Assembly: GCF_020381325.1 (NCBI RefSeq) | Contig: NZ_JAGSPI010000007.1 | Coordinates: 62,001 to 126,000 of the forward strand | Direction of reading: 5' to 3' | Source: Providencia vermicola | GTDB lineage: Bacteria > Pseudomonadota > Gammaproteobacteria > Enterobacterales > Enterobacteriaceae | Length of the DNA stretch: 64,000 nt | Shown here: positions 48,715-58,850 of the stretch, piece by piece | Numbering within the stretch: position 1 is the stretch's first letter | How the letters are laid out: every line of letters starts with the position of its first letter | Translations under genes and position numbers: made by a program | Notes under the pieces: generated by a model | The model's input: the letters and a program-made list of their open reading frames with translations, nothing else | Database searches by the model: none | What the model was told of the DNA's origin: nothing

Positions 48715-50553
48715 CTACAATGCATTCAATAACTCATTAAGCCCTTTATTCTCTTCTTTTTTCAAAAAGTTACCAATAGCCTCTTTGGCCTGTGTACGTA
48801 ATTCACTACGCAGTAATTTCTCTACATCTAGCTGATATTGCAAGCTATGCCAATTACCATAAATACGCAGCGGAATAGTCATCCCTTGCAATTGCTGCAC
48901 AAGACGAGAATCCCCCGCCCATCCGCCAAAAATATTCACGCCCAAATTCACATCAATCGTTTCATTTGGAATATTTACGCGACCTTGTCCATTAATATTC
49001 ACTAAAGAAGACTTCGCATTCATTGATGAAATGCTCATATTGCCTTTGTTTAAATAGCCTTTAACTGTGAATAATTCAACTTCTGTATAATTCCCTGAAT
49101 TCACAGGCGCATTAATTTTATTCGTCACACGGGAAACTGATTGCTGAATTAATTGTGGAATATTCAACCCATGTAATTTCGCATTTCTCAGTTCAAAGTT
49201 AACAGGCCCTTGCCATTGGTTCTTCACTGCATAATCATCATAACCGACACCTGATAACGCCCCATTGAGGGAGATAATACCACTCAGTTTTTGCGGCATA
49301 TCGAAGGCTTTTAACAACGGTGCTGAATCGATGTTTTTAAAGTCAGGTTTTGCTGAAACAGTAACGGGGGTTACGCTATAATTTAGAGTAACAGGTAATG
49401 AAAACTCACCACCAAACGCTTTTCCTTGTAACTTAGAAACCGTTAAACGTGGGGTTTGATTTTGGGCACTAATCACCACATCAGTTACAGACATTCCACG
49501 GTAAATTAAATTCCCTACCGATAAGTCAACGTTAGCCGTGAATGATTTTAAACCTGATAAATCATATCGTTGCGTATTTGCCCCCGAAATAACAGGCTTG
49601 ACCCCAACGCGGTTATTATTGGTTTCCACCTCAGAAGCCGAAGCTGTCACTACCGTCCCCAATAAACTATCTAAATCTAACTTTTCAGACGCTAATTCAA
49701 CAGCCAGCTGTGGGATATCACTCAGTTTTACACGAATATTCCCTGTTAACAGGCTTTCATTGGCTTTAATCGATAGGTTGGTCAAAGTCGCGTTAGATTG
49801 TTGCCCTTTGGTATATAGAAAATCTGTGGTAATTTGCCCAGAAATGCCATTTTCAGGTAAATCTACACCACTAAGTGAATAATCAAACTGCGTTAATTGA
49901 CCACTAATTTTTTGATTTATCGCTGATAAATCAAAATCTGCTCGAGTATCGAACACAAATTCTTGTTGATTTTTATTTAGATTACCGCTGAACTTTACCG
50001 CTACTTGTTTGTTATTATTTTTTTTCAGCGACAGATTAATATTGCGGAGGTTAAATTCATCTTTTGGTGTTTGCCAAATCACTAAACTGTTAGAAATATC
50101 AACTTTTTCAATATCTAACAACCAGTTATTCTTATCAATAGGGGGAGTCTGAGAGGTTGAGCCCCCAGGTGCAATCGGGTCGCTACTGTGTGCTTGAGGC
50201 TCACTTTCTGGCGTTTTGCGGATCACAGCACCATCAATCACAATTTGTTCAACAGACAAACGGTGGGAAATCAAAGGCCACAGTTCAACATCTAAGCGCA
50301 TGTTTTCAGCGCTCAAGGCAGGTTTGGATGCATTTGGTGCAGTTAAAGAGACGGGACCGGTGATAATGCTCAATGTTGGCCAAACATGCCAACGCATATC
50401 CCCATTAAATTCCAGCTGATAACCACTTTTTTTCTCTACTTGCTCGACAATATAATGGCGAAAATCATTCGGATTTACCAACATCACTAATGTTGTCAGA
50501 CCCGCAACAATGACGACAAGTAAAATAATCAGTGTCGTTAAAAAACGTTTCAT
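48715..50553 (-). CDS. asmA: AsmA family outer-membrane assembly / lipid-transfer protein
   Basis: A 612-residue protein, about the length of E. coli AsmA (617). An N-terminal membrane anchor (residues 4-26) is followed by a large periplasmic domain with an N-terminal chorein-like part (WHVWPTLSIITGPVSLTAPNA) and the C-terminal AsmA_2 domain (GQGRVNIPNETIDVNLGV). AsmA-like proteins are bridge-like phospholipid transporters between the two membranes; AsmA affects OmpF assembly and LPS. Third gene of a likely udk-dcd-asmA transcription unit. Confidence 0.95.
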   Translation of the reverse strand: MKRFLTTLIILLVVIVAGLTTLVMLVNPNDFRHYIVEQVEKKSGYQLEFNGDMRWHVWPTLSIITGPVSLTAPNASKPALSAENMRLDVELWPLISHRLSVEQIVIDGAVIRKTPESEPQAHSSDPIAPGGSTSQTPPIDKNNWLLDIEKVDISNSLVIWQTPKDEFNLRNINLSLKKNNNKQVAVKFSGNLNKNQQEFVFDTRADFDLSAINQKISGQLTQFDYSLSGVDLPENGISGQITTDFLYTKGQQSNATLTNLSIKANESLLTGNIRVKLSDIPQLAVELASEKLDLDSLLGTVVTASASEVETNNNRVGVKPVISGANTQRYDLSGLKSFTANVDLSVGNLIYRGMSVTDVVISAQNQTPRLTVSKLQGKAFGGEFSLPVTLNYSVTPVTVSAKPDFKNIDSAPLLKAFDMPQKLSGIISLNGALSGVGYDDYAVKNQWQGPVNFELRNAKLHGLNIPQLIQQSVSRVTNKINAPVNSGNYTEVELFTVKGYLNKGNMSISSMNAKSSLVNINGQGRVNIPNETIDVNLGVNIFGGWAGDSRLVQQLQGMTIPLRIYGNWHSLQYQLDVEKLLRSELRTQAKEAIGNFLKKEENKGLNELLNAL

Positions 50554-50684
50554 GCTTCCCTCTCTTAAACTCTACCTGCGACAATCACCAACGTGAACTC
50601 ACACCATTACTTTCCCTGAAAATGGGCGAAAATTGCGCCATTAAAATCCATTAATAACACAATTTCCGCGAAGTTTAGCGAGTA

Positions 50685-51266
50685 TCAGTCTTCGCTGATA
50701 CGGCTACCAACTGCCCCTTGTTGGTTTTTATATTTTGCGTCTTGGCGACTATTATAAGGGCGATCTGCACTGCCTGATAACGGCTCAAAGCTTAGCGCCC
50801 CAATAACCATGCCAGGGCGTAATGCTAAGGGTAATTTACCTGAATTATAAAATTCTAGCACGATTTGCCCCTTCCACCCTGGGTCAATACGATGTGCAGT
50901 AACATGCACCATCAAGCCCAATCGAGCCAGTGATGAGCGACCATCAAGCCAACCCACAAGGTTATCAGGGAGCGTAACAGACTCCAGCGTCACTGCAAGC
51001 GCTAATTCCCCTGGATGTAAGAAAAATGGCTCGTCTTCACTCAGCACGATCTCATCACTCATCACACGATCCAGCGCGGCATTCACTTCATCTTTTGGGC
51101 CACTTAGATCAATAAATGCCGCGGTATGTCCACGAAAAACACGGAACTGATTTCCTAAACGGACATCTGCGGTCGCACCATTGATCCGTTCAACAGGTGG
51201 GCGCGGGCTAATGACTAATTTACCATCATCCATCCATTGAATAATATCGCGGTCACAAAGACGCAT
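50685..51266 (-). CDS. dcd: dCTP deaminase Dcd
   Basis: A 193-residue trimeric enzyme, the length of the E. coli protein, converting dCTP to dUTP. Motifs [19 protein letters not shown] and [18 protein letters not shown] are typical of the family, the first with the Arg-Ser-Ser phosphate-binding residues and the catalytic Glu in the second. The ATG at 51266 follows AGGGGGAAA. It supplies most dUMP for thymidylate synthesis. Confidence 0.97.
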   Translation of the reverse strand: MRLCDRDIIQWMDDGKLVISPRPPVERINGATADVRLGNQFRVFRGHTAAFIDLSGPKDEVNAALDRVMSDEIVLSEDEPFFLHPGELALAVTLESVTLPDNLVGWLDGRSSLARLGLMVHVTAHRIDPGWKGQIVLEFYNSGKLPLALRPGMVIGALSFEPLSGSADRPYNSRQDAKYKNQQGAVGSRISED

Positions 51267-51304
51267 GGCTGTTTCCCCCTTCATAATGTTAGTTTTTACC
51301 TTGA

Positions 51305-51949
51305 TTACTCTTGGCAAAATTCCCCGATCTTCGCTTTTAAGATATCAATTGCCACACGGTTCTTCCCGCCACGAGGCACAATAATATCGGCATACTGCTT
51401 CGATGGCTCAATAAACTGCAAAAACATTGGACGAACCGTTTTATTGTATTGGTCAATCACGGAATCTAATGTTCTGCCTCGTTCATTTACATCACGTTTA
51501 ATGCGACGCATCAAGCAAATATCGAGTGGTGTATCAACAAAAATCGAAAAATCCATTTCACCACGTAAGCGTTTATCGGTTAACAATAAAATGCCTTCAA
51601 TGATAATGACTTTTTTAGGTTTGAATGTAATGGTTTTTTCTTTGCGAGTGTGAGCGACATAGTCGTATTGCGGAATTTCTACTGCTTGACCACTTTTTAG
51701 CGATCTGAGGTGTTCATAAAGCAAACTGTGATCCATTGAATTAGGATGGTCATAGTTCACTTTAAGTCGTTCTTCCATCGGTACATCTGCTTGGTCTTTA
51801 TAATAACAGTCCTCTGGAATAACACCGATATTATGATCACCAACCTTTTCTCGTAATTCACGATATAGAGTGCTTGCAATTAAGCTTTTGCCAGATGCAG
51901 AGGCTCCCGATATACCTACAATGGTACAGTGATGCGCTATGTCAGTCAT
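51305..51949 (-). CDS. udk: Uridine kinase Udk
   Basis: A 214-residue kinase phosphorylating uridine and cytidine in pyrimidine salvage. P-loop [14 protein letters not shown] is at residues about 13-26, and the substrate segment [16 protein letters not shown] follows. It lies 38 bases upstream of dcd on the same strand. Confidence 0.97.
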   Translation of the reverse strand: MTDIAHHCTIVGISGASASGKSLIASTLYRELREKVGDHNIGVIPEDCYYKDQADVPMEERLKVNYDHPNSMDHSLLYEHLRSLKSGQAVEIPQYDYVAHTRKEKTITFKPKKVIIIEGILLLTDKRLRGEMDFSIFVDTPLDICLMRRIKRDVNERGRTLDSVIDQYNKTVRPMFLQFIEPSKQYADIIVPRGGKNRVAIDILKAKIGEFCQE

Positions 51950-52130
51950 AAAATGATAACCTGGTTAAATATTTTAGAAATGAAAATACATAACATCAAA
52001 ATGTTACGTTGGCGGAATTATAGGGGGTAATGACGTGTTGTTCCAGCGTCCCTCGGCAAAGTTCGCTAAAAAAAACGCCAATATTTGCTGAAAAACGGCG
52101 AATTGTTAATTAGCCCTTTAATTTATGTGG

Positions 52131-53087
52131 CTAAAACTGCTTTTTACCTTCTAAAACGGCAATGCGATTTTCAATAGACGGGTGAGTGGAAAAAACAGAA
52201 TCCCCCTTATTAAAAATATAAGCCGCTTTACGGTAAGCCTGCCCTGTACTGCTCTCATCATATTCGTGGGTTTCATGCTTACCCGATATTTTTTTCAGCG
52301 CGCTGATCATCGCTTGGTTATCAGAGGTAAGATCAACCGCTGCCGCATCCGCCATATACTCACGGGTACGGGACAAATAAAAATACAGAATTTGCGTGAT
52401 CCACGGCAACACAAAATTCAACACCAATAAAATCATTTGGGCTTTATTGGCCGCATTATTACGGCTTCGCCCTGCGGTACGAATAAAAATCTGACTAAAT
52501 ACATTGGTTATCGTTAAAATCACGTTCGCTAAAATACCCACATACAAAGTCAGCTTCGAGTCACCATGTATAATATGGCCGACTTCATGTGCCAGAACTG
52601 CTTGTACTTCTTGGCGGTTCAGCGTTTGTAGTAACCCTCGCGTTACCCCAACCAGCACATTACTGCTATTCCAGCCTGCGGCAAATGCATTTGGTTCATC
52701 ACTTTCTAAAATATATAAACGAGGAATATAACCTAAACTCGCACTTAAACTCAGCTCTTCAATAATATTAAATAGCTGTTTTTCTTCTGAACTGTTGGCA
52801 GTTTCAGGGTTAATTTCTTTCGCATTCATCCCTGCTAACATCATTTTATGGCCACGGAAATGAATATAAACCAACCCGAGGAATGTCAAACCTAAAACGA
52901 TAAATGTCGCAATTGGCATTTCTTTTAACGTCACAAACTCTATTGCATTATCAAACAAATCTAACTGTTCATTTGGATGCGTTGCAATATCCGCTAATAA
53001 CCCAATGATAAGCATAATAAAAACATAGCTCATCACGACAAAACGAGTCCGAATATTATTTTTACGTATGACGTTACGAAAATCCAT
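52131..53087 (-). CDS. HtpX-like M48 zinc metalloprotease
   Basis: A 318-residue inner-membrane protease. Two N-terminal helices (about 17-36 and 58-76) are followed by the zinc motif HEVGH (167-171), two further hydrophobic segments (about 180-240) and the third-ligand region SRTREYMADAAAVDL. HtpX-like proteins degrade damaged membrane proteins. This one is longer than and distinct from E. coli HtpX, and is preceded by a lemA gene, a pairing common in many bacteria. Confidence 0.88.
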   Translation of the reverse strand: MDFRNVIRKNNIRTRFVVMSYVFIMLIIGLLADIATHPNEQLDLFDNAIEFVTLKEMPIATFIVLGLTFLGLVYIHFRGHKMMLAGMNAKEINPETANSSEEKQLFNIIEELSLSASLGYIPRLYILESDEPNAFAAGWNSSNVLVGVTRGLLQTLNRQEVQAVLAHEVGHIIHGDSKLTLYVGILANVILTITNVFSQIFIRTAGRSRNNAANKAQMILLVLNFVLPWITQILYFYLSRTREYMADAAAVDLTSDNQAMISALKKISGKHETHEYDESSTGQAYRKAAYIFNKGDSVFSTHPSIENRIAVLEGKKQF

Positions 53088-53172
53088 AAAATACCCTGCT
53101 TTCTATCACAGATAATTATCGGAACGTCCTAAGCTGTTCCGATAATTTGTCCAAATGGCAATGAATCGATAA

Positions 53173-53733
53173 TTAGTCAAAATTAATGCGACGTGATTCT
53201 TCAGACTTAATCGTCTCTTCATCAAGACGCCAGTATTCTTTCGATATTTTTAAGCTGGGAATAATGCCAACAATAAGTGCAGCAGGCATTGATGCAATAT
53301 ACGCATTATAGGTTTCTAATGAACGGTTATAACCGCGTTTTGCAAATGACAGCTTATTTTCTGAAGAAACAATTTCCTCTTGCAAGTTAGCCATGATTGC
53401 ATCAGATTTCAGCTCTGGGTAGGCTTCAACTGCGACATTAATCGCACCGCTGCTTACCATTTTAGATAAGGCATCTTCCGCTTCACGTGCTTTATCACCT
53501 GTTGCATTTTGTGCCTGAGTACGCAATTCAGTAATTTTACTAAATACTTCCGTTTCGTGGCTTAAATATTTTTTCACCGTCGCAAGTAAGCTATCAAACA
53601 CTTTTCCGCGTCTGTCTAATTGAACTGAAATTTCAGTTTCGCTGGAAACTACTGCTTCACGTAATGCCACGATACGGTTATAAAAATAAAAAACGATCAG
53701 CACCACGACGACAATAAAAATTAAAAATTTCAT
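53173..53733 (-). CDS. lemA: LemA family protein
   Basis: A 186-residue protein with an N-terminal membrane anchor (about 2-20) and a helical bundle. The LemA hallmarks are YNRIVALREAV near the membrane, QLDRRGKVFDSLLATVKKY, YPELKSDAIMANLQEE and FAKRGYNRSLETYNAYI. Function of LemA is unclear; it often partners M48 proteases. The ATG at 53733 follows AAAAGG; a GTG two codons earlier is less likely. It precedes the HtpX-like gene by 85 bases. Confidence 0.92.
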   Translation of the reverse strand: MKFLIFIVVVVLIVFYFYNRIVALREAVVSSETEISVQLDRRGKVFDSLLATVKKYLSHETEVFSKITELRTQAQNATGDKAREAEDALSKMVSSGAINVAVEAYPELKSDAIMANLQEEIVSSENKLSFAKRGYNRSLETYNAYIASMPAALIVGIIPSLKISKEYWRLDEETIKSEESRRINFD

Positions 53734-53877
53734 AATCACCTTTTAGGGCATGCCCATAGGAAAAGAATTCATCAACAATATCGCTTTATTCTACGCTATC
53801 CTTTCCCAATATAGAAACAATCCACAGATAAATCAGAAAAAGGGAAAGTTAGTTAGATTAGAAAGCAATACAAATAA

Positions 53878-53912
53878 AAAAGGCTATTTAATGTTAAACA
53901 CTAAATAGCCTC
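53878..53912 (-). terminator. Intrinsic terminator of mrp/apbC
   Basis: AGGCTATTTA and TAAATAGCCT form a 10-bp stem with a loop of about 11 bases; the minus strand continues into a T-rich tract. Confidence 0.8.
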
Positions 53913-53929
53913 TATTAGATTACGGTGAA

Positions 53930-55042
53930 CTACACCGCGCGGAATGAAATTTCCGTTGGGATTTTATCCCCTTCCCAATACATTAATGCTGAAATGCCTG
54001 ATGCGATTTCACGGTAGATATCCGCAAACTCACCTTCAGGATCACGCATAACAGTTGGTTGACCGCGGTCGAGGTCTTCACGCAGAGAAATATGTAGCGG
54101 AACTTGGCCTAACAGTTTCGTGTTATATTTTTCAGCCAGTTTTTCTGCACCACCAGTACCAAAAATTGGCTCAACATGGCCACAGTTACTACAAATATGT
54201 GCGCTCATATTTTCTACCACGCCTAACACTGGCACATTCACTTTCTTAAACATCACGATACCTTTCATGGCATCAACCAGTGCGATATCTTGTGGCGTTG
54301 TCACCACAACTGCACCTGTTACAGGGATGTTCTGTGACAGAGTTAATTGGATATCACCAGTTCCTGGTGGCATATCGATAACTAAATAGTCTAAATCTGG
54401 CCATAAGGTATCTTGCAGCATTTGCATTAACGCCTTACTTGCCATTGGACCACGCCATACCATTGCGTTATCGTCAGTGACTAAATAACCGATTGAGTTC
54501 GTCGCTAAACCATACGCCATAATTGGCGCCATGTGCTGACCATCTGGTGACGTTGGGCGCTCTAATGTCGTACCTAACATATTTGGGATAGACGGGCCAT
54601 AAATGTCCGCATCCAGAATGCCGACCTTAGCCCCTTCTTGCGCTAACGCTAAAGCGAGGTTGACGGAAGTGCTGGATTTCCCTACACCACCTTTACCTGA
54701 GCTCACCGCCAGAATATTGCGCACGCCATTAATACCGGGCAAATCATTCGCGCGTTTTAGCGTTGTCACATCGTGACGCAGTTTCCACTCAACCGCATGA
54801 GCGCCAGTTAACTGCTTCAGTTCTGCCGTTTTTTCGCTAATCAGCGTTTGGAAAGGCCCTTTCCAAACAAATGGCATGACTAATTCGACGTGCAGCACAT
54901 TGTCCAACATTGCACAATGATGTAACGCTTTGATGGAAATCAGATTACGTTGCAGCGTTGGGTGTGTAAATGAAGCCAAAACTTTGGAGACTTGTTCAGT
55001 CAGCAGTTCTGGTTTGTTCTGCTCGGGGGATTTATCGTTCAT
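53930..55042 (-). CDS. apbC: Iron-sulfur cluster carrier protein ApbC/Mrp
   Basis: A 370-residue ParA/MinD-like P-loop ATPase, as in E. coli Mrp. Walker A is SSGKGGVGKSS, Walker B region DYLVIDMPPGTGD, and the CxxC cluster-binding pair is in CSNCGHVEPIFG. An N-terminal MIP18-like domain (about 10-95) precedes. It carries [4Fe-4S] clusters to apo-proteins. Divergent from metG, as in E. coli. Confidence 0.96.
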   Translation of the reverse strand: MNDKSPEQNKPELLTEQVSKVLASFTHPTLQRNLISIKALHHCAMLDNVLHVELVMPFVWKGPFQTLISEKTAELKQLTGAHAVEWKLRHDVTTLKRANDLPGINGVRNILAVSSGKGGVGKSSTSVNLALALAQEGAKVGILDADIYGPSIPNMLGTTLERPTSPDGQHMAPIMAYGLATNSIGYLVTDDNAMVWRGPMASKALMQMLQDTLWPDLDYLVIDMPPGTGDIQLTLSQNIPVTGAVVVTTPQDIALVDAMKGIVMFKKVNVPVLGVVENMSAHICSNCGHVEPIFGTGGAEKLAEKYNTKLLGQVPLHISLREDLDRGQPTVMRDPEGEFADIYREIASGISALMYWEGDKIPTEISFRAV

Positions 55043-55309
55043 CCCGGCTCCTTTATTTATATTTTTGAACTATAGATATCCTATATAACTCGATAATCTA
55101 CCTGAGATTAGACGGATATACTTTGACTGAGGTTAATCATAACAGAGAACACAAAAAATAGTGATTGCCAAGCGCAGGAAAAGCCAAGAAGAGGCGAAAA
55201 TTTCTTTTTCCAACAAATTTCCAATTAATCTTTTATACCCCTAGCAGCGATGGTTTTGATCGGTTAACATCAAAGACCCTTTTCAAATAATGGAAGTAAG
55301 AAAGTTACT

Positions 55310-57337
55310 ATGTCTCAAGTCGCGAATAAATTACTGGTAACCTGTGCGTTACCCTATGCTAACGGTTCAATCCATCTTGGTCATATCCTGGAACACATTC
55401 AGGCTGATATTTGGGTCCGTTATCAGCGAATGCGCGGCAAAGAGGTTCATTTTATCTGTGCTGACGATGCGCACGGAACCCCAATCATGCTTAAAGCACA
55501 GCAGCTAGGTGTCACGCCTGAAGCCATGATTGCTGAAGTGAGCCAAGAACATCAGAACGATTTTGCGGGTTTTTCCATTAGCTATGATAACTATCACTCG
55601 ACACACAGTGAAGAAAATAAAGCATTATCAGAACTGATTTATGGGAAACTGAAAAATAACGGTTTTATTAAAAACCGCACTATTTCTCAGCTTTTCGACC
55701 CAGAAAAAGGCATGTTCTTACCAGACCGCTTCGTTAAAGGCACTTGCCCGAAATGTAAAGCAGAAGACCAATACGGTGATAACTGTGAGGTGTGTAGCGC
55801 AACCTACAGCCCAACAGAATTAATCAACCCGCGTTCAGTCATCTCTGGTGCAACGCCTGTCATGCGTGATTCAGAACACTTTTTCTTTGATTTACCTGCA
55901 TTTAGCGACATGCTGCAAGCATGGACTCGCTCGGGTGCGCTGCAAGAACAAGTCGCGAACAAAATGCAAGAATGGTTCGAATCAGGTCTGCAACAGTGGG
56001 ATATTACCCGCGATGCACCGTATTTCGGCTTTGAAATCCCAGATGCACCAGGCAAATATTTCTATGTCTGGTTAGATGCACCAATTGGTTACATGGGGTC
56101 ATTTAAAAACCTGTGCGACAAACACGGTGACCTAAGTTTCGATGAATTCTGGAATAAAGATTCGAAAACAGATCTTTACCACTTTATCGGGAAAGATATC
56201 GTCTATTTCCACAGCCTGTTCTGGCCTGCGATGCTAGAAGGTAGCCAATACCGTAAGCCAACTAACCTATTTGTCCATGGTTATGTTACGGTTAATGGCG
56301 CGAAAATGTCTAAATCACGTGGTACCTTTATCACTGCGCGTTCATATTTAGACCATTTAGACGCAGACTGCTTACGTTATTACTACGCGGCAAAACTGTC
56401 TTCTCGTATCGATGATATCGATTTAAACCTTGAAGATTTCGTTCAGCGTGTCAACAGCGATATCGTGAACAAAGTGGTTAACTTAGCTTCGCGTAACGCA
56501 GGCTTTATTGCTAAACGCTTCGATGGAAAATTATCTGCAAACTTAGCAGAGCCTGAGCTATATCAACAGTTTGTTGATGCGGCAAAAGTCATTGGTGAAG
56601 ATTATAGCAATCGTGAATACAACAAAGCGATCCGCGAAATCATGGCATTAGCTGATATCGCTAACCGTTATGTTGATGAAAAAGCCCCTTGGGTAGTTGC
56701 TAAACAAGAAGGCAAAGACCAAGAGTTGCAAGATATCTGCTCAATGGGGATTAACCTGTTCCGTATATTGATGACTTATCTGAAACCTGTTTTACCGGGT
56801 CTGACCAAACGTGCGGAAGCGTTCTTAAATACTGAACTGTCTTGGGATGCGATTAACACACCATTGCTTGACCACAGTGTTGCTCCTTTCAAAGCGCTAT
56901 TTAACCGCATTGAAATGACAAAAGTCGATGCAATGGTTGAAGCATCAAAAGAGAGCATCAAGCCAATCCAGCAAGTCACTGGCCCACTGGCGGATGACCC
57001 AATTCAAGATACGATCACCTTTGATGATTTTGCGAAAATCGATCTGCGAATTGCGCTAATCAAACAGGCTGATTTTGTTGAGGGTTCAGACAAACTACTG
57101 AAATTACAGTTAGATATCGGTGGTGAAACGCGCCAAGTGTTCTCAGGCATTCGCTCTGCATACCCAGACCCGAAAGCATTAGAAGGCCGTTTAACGGTGA
57201 TGGTCGCAAACCTAGCACCACGTAAAATGCGCTTTGGTATTTCCGAAGGTATGGTCATGGCAGCAGGCCCTGGTGGCAAAGACATTTATCTGCTCAGCCC
57301 TGATAGCGGCGCACAACCAGGCATGCAAGTTAAGTAA
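55310..57337 (+). CDS. metG: Methionine-tRNA ligase MetG
   Basis: A 675-residue methionyl-tRNA synthetase, the E. coli length. The HIGH-like motif is in [11 protein letters not shown], the zinc knuckle in [22 protein letters not shown] in [12 protein letters not shown], and a C-terminal tRNA-binding dimerisation domain starts near [14 protein letters not shown]. Essential for translation initiation and elongation. Confidence 0.98.
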   Translation: MSQVANKLLVTCALPYANGSIHLGHILEHIQADIWVRYQRMRGKEVHFICADDAHGTPIMLKAQQLGVTPEAMIAEVSQEHQNDFAGFSISYDNYHSTHSEENKALSELIYGKLKNNGFIKNRTISQLFDPEKGMFLPDRFVKGTCPKCKAEDQYGDNCEVCSATYSPTELINPRSVISGATPVMRDSEHFFFDLPAFSDMLQAWTRSGALQEQVANKMQEWFESGLQQWDITRDAPYFGFEIPDAPGKYFYVWLDAPIGYMGSFKNLCDKHGDLSFDEFWNKDSKTDLYHFIGKDIVYFHSLFWPAMLEGSQYRKPTNLFVHGYVTVNGAKMSKSRGTFITARSYLDHLDADCLRYYYAAKLSSRIDDIDLNLEDFVQRVNSDIVNKVVNLASRNAGFIAKRFDGKLSANLAEPELYQQFVDAAKVIGEDYSNREYNKAIREIMALADIANRYVDEKAPWVVAKQEGKDQELQDICSMGINLFRILMTYLKPVLPGLTKRAEAFLNTELSWDAINTPLLDHSVAPFKALFNRIEMTKVDAMVEASKESIKPIQQVTGPLADDPIQDTITFDDFAKIDLRIALIKQADFVEGSDKLLKLQLDIGGETRQVFSGIRSAYPDPKALEGRLTVMVANLAPRKMRFGISEGMVMAAGPGGKDIYLLSPDSGAQPGMQVK

Positions 57338-57371
57338 CACTAACTTGTTATAGCGGTCTTTTAAGCCTGTG

Positions 57372-57404
57372 AAAGTGGAGAGCGAAAACTCTCCACTTTT
57401 TTAT
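57372..57404 (+). terminator. Intrinsic terminator of metG
   Basis: An 11-bp perfect stem AAAGTGGAGAG/CTCTCCACTTT with a six-base loop and T-tract. Confidence 0.92.
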
Positions 57405-57483
57405 TAGCTTTTTATTGTGATCGGTAGCACAATTATCAAGTTAATTGTATGATGAATAGATATCAAGCTACAGGACGGATCTC

Positions 57484-57951
57484 ATGTCATTTAAACAGGT
57501 ACTGATAACGGGATGGCAGTATTTGCGCGCTTTCGCAATACTTTACCTCTGCCTGATTGTCGGAAACCTTATCTCTACCCTACTTCCTTTTGCTATCCCT
57601 GGCAGTATTGTCGGCATGCTTATTTTATTTGCACTGCTGGCGCTACAAATTATTCCTGCGCATTGGGCACAACCTGGATGCAGTATTTTATTGAAAAATA
57701 TGACCATTCTATTTGTACCTATCGGTGTAGGGATCATGAACTATTATGACTTACTGAGTCAACAGCTGCTCCCGATTGTGGTTTCTTGTGTGGTCAGTAC
57801 CTTAATTGTGATGATAGTCGTCGCTATCAGCTCCAACTATATCCACAAAGAACGCCCTGTCGTGGGTGCTAAACCTGATGAAGTTCCCCTTCCTCCTGAA
57901 GAGCCAATTTCTTCGGTGATTAATAATGATAAAACTAAGGGGAACGAATAA
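57484..57951 (+). CDS. yohJ: CidA/LrgA-family holin-like protein YohJ
   Basis: A 155-residue inner-membrane protein with four hydrophobic segments and an acidic/proline-rich cytoplasmic tail ([11 protein letters not shown]) longer than in E. coli YohJ. The family is holin-like and acts with LrgB/YohK proteins; recent work links such pairs to pyruvate or other metabolite export and to cell lysis control. It overlaps yohK by one base. Confidence 0.92.
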   Translation: MSFKQVLITGWQYLRAFAILYLCLIVGNLISTLLPFAIPGSIVGMLILFALLALQIIPAHWAQPGCSILLKNMTILFVPIGVGIMNYYDLLSQQLLPIVVSCVVSTLIVMIVVAISSNYIHKERPVVGAKPDEVPLPPEEPISSVINNDKTKGNE

Positions 57952-58646
57952 TGTTAATGCACATTTGGTGGTCGTTACCGCTGACAATTATGGTGTTTTA
58001 CCTTGCTCGCAAATTATCAGTGAAATTTAAATTACCAATATTAAACCCATTATTAATTACCATTGCAGTGCTTATTGCCATATTGGTTATCACCAATACA
58101 TCCTATGAGCATTATTTTGCAGGCAGTAAAATCCTGAATGATTTACTGCAACCCGCTGTTGTGGCATTGGCTTTCCCTCTGTATGAGCAAATGCACCAAA
58201 TTCGTGCCCAATGGAAATCTTTGTTTAGTATCTGCTTTGCGGGTAGCATCGTCGCGATGTTCAGTGGCGCAGCAATTGCATTTTGGCTAGGGGCAACCCC
58301 CGATATTGCCGCCTCAATATTACCGAAATCTGTTACGACGCCAATTGCGATGGCAGTTGCCGATTCAATTGGTGGGATCCCTGCCATTAGTGCCGCTTGT
58401 GTATTGTTTGTAGGGATTTTAGGCGCAATGTTTGGCCACAGTTTATTTGATGCTTTACGTGTACGCACCCATGCGTCTCGTGGGCTTGCGATGGGAACGG
58501 CTTCCCACGCATTAGGCACCGCACGTTGCGCTGAAGTTAATTACATTGAGGGGGCTTATAGTTCACTCGCATTGATGACCTGCGGGGTGATCACCTCGTT
58601 AAGTGCGCCATTTATATTTCCTGTCATTTTGCATCTTTTTAGCTAA
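57951..58646 (+). CDS. yohK: CidB/LrgB-family protein YohK
   Basis: A 231-residue inner-membrane protein, the E. coli length. The family block SILPKSVTTPIAMAVADSIGG and the glycine-rich TASHALGTARCAE are intact. It is YohJ's partner, start coupled to the yohJ stop codon (TAATG). Lies upstream of cdd as in E. coli. Confidence 0.94.
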   Translation: MLMHIWWSLPLTIMVFYLARKLSVKFKLPILNPLLITIAVLIAILVITNTSYEHYFAGSKILNDLLQPAVVALAFPLYEQMHQIRAQWKSLFSICFAGSIVAMFSGAAIAFWLGATPDIAASILPKSVTTPIAMAVADSIGGIPAISAACVLFVGILGAMFGHSLFDALRVRTHASRGLAMGTASHALGTARCAEVNYIEGAYSSLALMTCGVITSLSAPFIFPVILHLFS

Positions 58647-58673
58647 TCTTATTAGTTACACACCCCATTAAAT

Positions 58674-58712
58674 ATGATGAGTAAGAGAAAACGATATTCT
58701 CTTACTTATCAT
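58674..58712. terminator. Long hairpin after yohK
   Basis: A 16-bp stem with one G-U pair: ATGATG+AGTAAGAGAA (58674-58689) and TTCTCTTACT+TATCAT (58697-58712), seven-base loop. There is no T-tract, so it may be an mRNA-stabilising hairpin or site, not an intrinsic terminator. Confidence 0.5.
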
Positions 58713-58755
58713 TGAACACTAAAAACATGAGATATATCTCTCAATTAAAGAATTT

Positions 58756-58794
58756 GTTTCATATGTTTCATTTAAATTAGTGATTTAAATCACA
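58756..58794 (+). promoter_or_regulatory. Candidate CytR half-sites and CRP site upstream of cdd
   Basis: AGTGA-TTTAAA-TCACA (58779-58794) matches nine of ten conserved positions of the CRP consensus TGTGA-N6-TCACA. Immediately upstream, GTTTCATA (58756-58763) and GTTTCATT (58765-58772) are direct repeats close to the CytR octamer GTTGCATT. E. coli cdd is controlled by CRP and CytR, so the arrangement fits. A 12-bp palindrome GAGATATATCTC lies at 58729-58740. Confidence 0.7.
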
Positions 58795-58850
58795 TATCAA
58801 TGTGTGCTTTATTGAATAGAATGAAAATAATTAAATAGGGAGGGTAACTC

